DNA of 9,801 nt, from NCBI GenBank assembly GCA_003450125.1, contig DMFR01000277.1, positions 1 through 9,801 on the forward strand, read 5' to 3'. The notes under the pieces were generated by a model, which searched no databases, was not told the DNA's origin, and saw only the letters and a program-made list of their open reading frames with translations. The stretch comes from Prolixibacteraceae bacterium (GTDB taxonomy: Bacteria; Bacteroidota; Bacteroidia; Bacteroidales; Prolixibacteraceae). Shown here in pieces: positions 7,801 to 9,801 of this stretch; positions within the stretch are counted from its first letter, which is position 1; every line of letters begins with the position of its first letter. The translations under genes and the position numbers were made by a program.

Positions 7801-7993
7801 AGTAACTGCCTGTTTTATTGATATCGAAGACAAAACTGTCGTAATCATGGGCCACTGCATTCCAGTCCCTGATTTGCAGTGGAAGTGGTGAATCGGGCAT
7901 CTGATCAATCCGGGAAATACTCAATTGTCCCTGCTGAGCAAATGACTGCATGACAAAGATGCAAAGCTGTAAAAAGAGTATTAAACGTTTCAT
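4877..7993 (-). CDS. large secreted T9SS-cargo protein: putative (alpha/alpha)-toroid enzyme with Ig-like and LamG modules
   Basis: 1038 residues, probably a secreted carbohydrate-active protein of unknown specificity. A Sec signal peptide covers 1-19 (SFA before QQG). Residues ~25-530 are rich in Trp/Tyr and helical hairpins (WLNCIKQLGG, SAGSIAWLLYNAYLQTGNRQ, ARAIGKWMLNLTNAS). This resembles an (alpha/alpha)n toroid as in many glycoside hydrolases and lyases, but I cannot name a family. Two Ig/PKD-like modules follow (~540-645, ~650-742; YAWSVKGG is typical). A LamG/concanavalin-like jelly roll spans ~747-945, with WYPFDND, SLSCWVRCD, LELYIDGKLN and GSIDEVKLWDREI. A type A Por secretion sorting domain occupies 961-1038 (IYPNPAEG to SEGIYLLRV...RKIVSK), directing export by the type IX system and attachment to the surface. 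The start ATG directly precedes the signal peptide. It converges on lepA and lies downstream of the glycosidase-like partial gene, so a shared role in glycan use is inferred. No SusC/D partners are visible. Confidence 0.85.
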   Translation of the reverse strand: MKRLILFLQLCIFVMQSFAQQGQLSISRIDQMPDSPLPLQIRDWNAVAHDYDSFVFDINKTGSYLPLIRLGMHGQFNYADNTPAFLDSYVGTTDHLNQAEAINMMPAIIGASLVGIDKSNQNGMNWVAMTKDFYNLNNGQNVYLNNCSTQSGSDWWYDVMPNVYFYQMKSLYPAGALQFNAQFTSVANRWLNCIKQLGGSTSPWTIPNMNYRAFNLTTGKPLTEGVKEPESAGSIAWLLYNAYLQTGNRQYMEGARQAMDFLSGLASNPAYELQLPYGTIAAARMNAVAGANYSLQKMLSWCFDRGALRGWGSIVGNWNGYDVSGLIGEANDNGDDYAFVMNGFQQAAALAPLPKYDKRYARAIGKWMLNLTNASRLFYSNGLPTENQDSYAWASANDPSSSIPHESMKQVWLGKTPFATGDAIRGGWAATNLSLYSGSSVGYLASVVKTTNVPEILQIDLNKTDFYGDNSMPSYLYYNPTTTAKEVAVNLPTASVAIYDAITETIVNPSASGSLQLTVPAGEVRLIRLFPSGLVPESRNNRLYVGNNILDYHYQYNYATTLQVKSLSASLNTVLVNAPFLAYSEPGNTNPGDQVKYEWFVNDVLLQGQTQSQASISAPSAASQLILKSRISLNGQTAEDTLQINVVNHISQAPVITGIGLATDYTATGGNNTFTALVSPAPGEILTYAWSVKGGTLLQTTGNSVTWQAPAAPAVDSVKVVVTNQDQLSTTFSSALLVKDITIAEQNPLIWYPFDNDSKNAIADRFHATVVGAVKTDDARGMADKAYRFTSGDNLISTPNDPALNFTGAVSLSCWVRCDQLDQEKYIISHGSWQERYKLSIIPEGKFRWTVKTDKGVTDLDGTITIELNHYYHVTAMYTGYSLELYIDGKLNSFKPWSGNLLTSTHPLTISREDEVITNYDLLGSIDEVKLWDREIPVSQIAKLKDQWWYPVGVKELEASMRIYPNPAEGILYLEFSGNSVPEQVSLFAADGKKVTDYLGKDSETNIKLVLPKPSEGIYLLRVLMKDGRVVTRKIVSK

Positions 7994-8036
7994 AGGATAA
8001 ATTTTAAAAGGTTAATAATATTAAAACAAATAAGTG

Positions 8037-8099
8037 ACACATAGTTTTGGTCTATACGAAATTTACTCCTATGTGTTTATATTTCATCTGTTTATATTT
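8037..8099. promoter_or_regulatory. inverted and direct repeats upstream of the secreted-protein gene, possible operator
   Basis: An 8-bp inverted repeat (acacatag at 8037-8044, ctatgtgt at 8069-8076) has arms 24 bp apart. It overlaps an 11-bp direct repeat tgtttatattt (8074-8084 and 8089-8099), whose copies start 15 bp apart. The group lies 44-106 bp upstream of the secreted-protein start, where a regulator could bind. The arms are short and AT-rich, so chance remains a real possibility. Confidence 0.3.
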
Positions 8100-8196
8100 T
8101 TAATATGACCCTGATATGGTGTCAACGATAAATATCTCTTGTGCATAGATGGTAAGGATACAATCGAGTATAAATGTTCAATTCATTAAAAGGCTG

Positions 8197-8341
8197 AATT
8201 ACGGAATTACGGAATTACGGAGAATGTAATTTTCACTTATATGCCCCTGGAAGTTTATCTTTTGAATTAAAGTTATAAAAAAAGTCTCGCAACAGTAAAC
8301 AGCAAAATAATTAATCTCCGTAATTCCGTAATTCCGTAATT
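8197..8341. repeat. 27-bp perfect inverted repeat made of AATTACGG tandem units
   Basis: The left arm (8197-8223) is three tandem AATTACGG units plus AGA. The right arm (8315-8341) is its exact reverse complement, giving a 27-bp perfect stem around a 91-nt spacer. The right arm ends 65 bp 3' of the stop codon of the minus-strand gene at the window edge. It could be a 3'-end RNA structure, or a MITE-like or REP-like element. No target-site duplication, transposase or open frame of note is seen in the spacer. It is not a CRISPR array, because the 8-bp units are contiguous with no spacers. Confidence 0.88.
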
Positions 8342-8406
8342 GCCGTTAAGCGTTCCCTTGCTATTAGGATGCAGAAACGATATTTTAATCTTGACATGAG
8401 CCACCG

Positions 8407-9801
8407 TTATCTCTTCTGATAATCAGGATCCATATCCGGTGTGCGCATTTCGGCCACTTCATCGGCCATAAGGATAAACACATTCCAGCAAAGACCCTTG
8501 GTTGATACCCACCACGAATCGGTACTTGTCCATTTGGTAGGGATGAATTCCTTGCTGAAAGGCCATTTGGGGTTAAGATAGATCTCCGCCCAAACCCTGT
8601 TCTCCATGAGTTTTTTGGCATTCTTCCAGCCATGCTTCAGCCCAACAACGTAGGCACAATATTCGGCTCTCATCCAGCTTCCGCCGTTGTAATAATACCC
8701 ATCGTTTTTCCCATTGCTGTAATTGGCCGCACCGAACTGCTCAAATGGCTGGTAATCGCCCGATAAGTAAGCAAATCCCTTTTTGTCTTTAGTTAGTCGT
8801 ACACAGATCGGTGCGGTAGTTCCCAATTCAGGATACGGTGAATTAGCTGCTTTGTTTAGAATAGGAACCTGATTCAGATGGTTTATCACCATTTCATCAG
8901 TGAGCATCGGTCGTCCGAATAGCCAAAGAGAAAAGAATTCAGGCTCCAGATCCGTCAGGGAAATGATGTCTGGAAACTTACGGTCAAACAATAGATGGCG
9001 TCGCTGAGGGTCATAAAAGTTACGGTATTCCTGCTCCACCTTTTCGATATAGGATTCTGAAACAGGATAGCCCAATTCCTTGATCGTACGCAAGGCAATA
9101 GCCAGCATCCCCTGGTTGACACCCAGACGGTCGGCCTTTGGATTGAAATCCACTATGTCTATCTGGCTAAGGGAGAAGTGGGAACGACATTTACCATCAT
9201 GTACTGAATCGAATTCATTCAGCACATAGTCAACTGCTTTCTGAATCTTGTCCTGCGGAAGACTAACACTAAACCTTCGCTGATTGAGCATGGCCCAGAT
9301 CAGCCATTCAATGGTCGCTTCATTGTCCTTGGCTTCCACCGATCCCATGTAGGGAGTGATGATGGTGCCGATCCCACCCTTGGTTGTTTGGGTTCTGCCC
9401 CATTGTTCCCAGATAGACAAGTTTAATTCCTTGTTATAGGTAGAGACTGTAGAGAAGAACGAATCCCGGTTGTACATATCGGGAGAATAATTCATATTCG
9501 GTACATTAAAGGGGCTCATGTCATTGATAGTCGTAATCCAGGTGAGCATATTGAAGTTAGCATAGAGCATCTTTTCGATCTGAGAGCCTTTGAATCCTTT
9601 GCCTTCAGCCAAGCGGGTCTGTGCCGAGATCATAAAGTCCTTATGAGTGGTATAGGGTTCTGTAAAAATATAGGTAGTCTTTTCCATGGGTTGTCCCATA
9701 GGAAGGAGATTGTAAGCTTCTTTTTGCGGCTGATGTTCTTCGAATCGAAGGTTTTTTATCTGCAGCCGTGATTCCTGCCCAGACTGAGTACCAATAAATA
9801 G
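8407..9801 (-). CDS. partial six-hairpin (alpha/alpha toroid) glycosidase-like protein, 5' end outside window
   Basis: The frame is open from the stop at 8407-8409 to the right edge, giving 464 visible residues. The ATG at 9697-9699 is therefore probably internal: 34 in-frame residues precede it (including QIKNLRFEEHQPQKE), and no signal peptide is visible there. The sequence resembles the six-hairpin glycosidase superfamily (as in GH15, GH37, GH63 and debranching-type enzymes). It shows PNMNY (101-105) and NRDSFF (111-116), an acidic EAKDNEAT helix start (156-163) that could hold a catalytic acid, repeated helical hairpins, a late SWMRAEY motif (375-381; E380 is a second candidate acid) and a WTSTDSWW stretch near the end. 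The specific family and substrate are not recognised. It shares strand with the downstream secreted protein, 413 bp apart, and both carry PNMNY. Catalytic residue assignments are inference from position and motif style. Confidence 0.75.
   Translation of the reverse strand, partial: LFIGTQSGQESRLQIKNLRFEEHQPQKEAYNLLPMGQPMEKTTYIFTEPYTTHKDFMISAQTRLAEGKGFKGSQIEKMLYANFNMLTWITTINDMSPFNVPNMNYSPDMYNRDSFFSTVSTYNKELNLSIWEQWGRTQTTKGGIGTIITPYMGSVEAKDNEATIEWLIWAMLNQRRFSVSLPQDKIQKAVDYVLNEFDSVHDGKCRSHFSLSQIDIVDFNPKADRLGVNQGMLAIALRTIKELGYPVSESYIEKVEQEYRNFYDPQRRHLLFDRKFPDIISLTDLEPEFFSLWLFGRPMLTDEMVINHLNQVPILNKAANSPYPELGTTAPICVRLTKDKKGFAYLSGDYQPFEQFGAANYSNGKNDGYYYNGGSWMRAEYCAYVVGLKHGWKNAKKLMENRVWAEIYLNPKWPFSKEFIPTKWTSTDSWWVSTKGLCWNVFILMADEVAEMRTPDMDPDYQKR

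Larger units (their letters stand above)
7994..8406. other. 413-bp intergenic region between two carbohydrate-type genes
   Basis: No coding sequence is seen. The half next to the secreted-protein gene is very AT-rich and should hold its promoter, although no exact TAnnTTTG box was found on the minus strand. The half next to the partial gene contains the AATTACGG inverted repeat. The last stretch (8342-8406) shows no recognisable signal apart from lying just 3' of the partial gene's stop codon. Confidence 0.6.

Noticed and set aside
8197..8341. CRISPR-like array from the AATTACGG units
   Set aside because: The units are 8 bp and contiguous with no spacers, the two blocks are in inverted orientation, and no cas gene is present.
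4877..9801. Complete polysaccharide utilisation locus
   Set aside because: No SusC/SusD pair, sensor or anti-sigma regulator is visible, only two carbohydrate-type genes, one of them partial.

Overview
The window looks like chromosomal DNA from a member of the Bacteroidota, probably an environmental Bacteroidales-type lineage. Several features point there: a C-terminal type IX secretion (Por) sorting domain, an adjacent lipoprotein/outer-membrane pair resembling the Bacteroidota-restricted DUF6452 and DUF6048 families, two exact matches to the Bacteroidota -7 promoter box TAnnTTTG, starts without Shine-Dalgarno sites at normal spacing, and a LepA of Bacteroidota character. No insertion sequence, tRNA, rRNA, CRISPR array or prophage gene is visible.

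Layout. Positions 1-357 are non-coding: an 11-bp tandem repeat at the edge and a long hairpin. A Tat-exported aldo/keto reductase lies on the minus strand (358-1362). A second long hairpin follows, then a minus-strand two-gene operon: a small lipoprotein (2363-2821) overlapping by 50 bp an outer-membrane-type protein (1636-2412). A divergent promoter region (2822-3007) separates this operon from lepA (plus strand, 3008-4795). lepA converges on a 1038-residue secreted multidomain protein (minus, 4877-7993), with an AT-rich hairpin in the 81-bp gap between them. The right end holds a 413-bp intergenic region and the 3' part of another minus-strand gene (8407 to beyond 9801) that resembles an (alpha/alpha)-toroid glycosidase.

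Function. lepA is the only housekeeping translation gene. The two right-hand genes look like carbohydrate-active proteins: one is secreted by the type IX system with Ig-like and LamG modules, the other is a six-hairpin-type protein. No SusC/SusD genes are present, so a complete polysaccharide utilisation locus cannot be claimed. The reductase and the lipoprotein/outer-membrane pair act in the periplasm or outer membrane.

The most notable pattern is non-coding. Every transcription-unit 3' end visible here carries a long inverted repeat (arms of 29, 44, 20 and 27 bp). The four are unrelated in sequence, but most have arms built from short tandem words (TTTAAGG, AATTACGG, a ~9-bp CTAAAG/CTAAGG word). 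In the first two, all arm mismatches become G-U pairs in the RNA of one strand.
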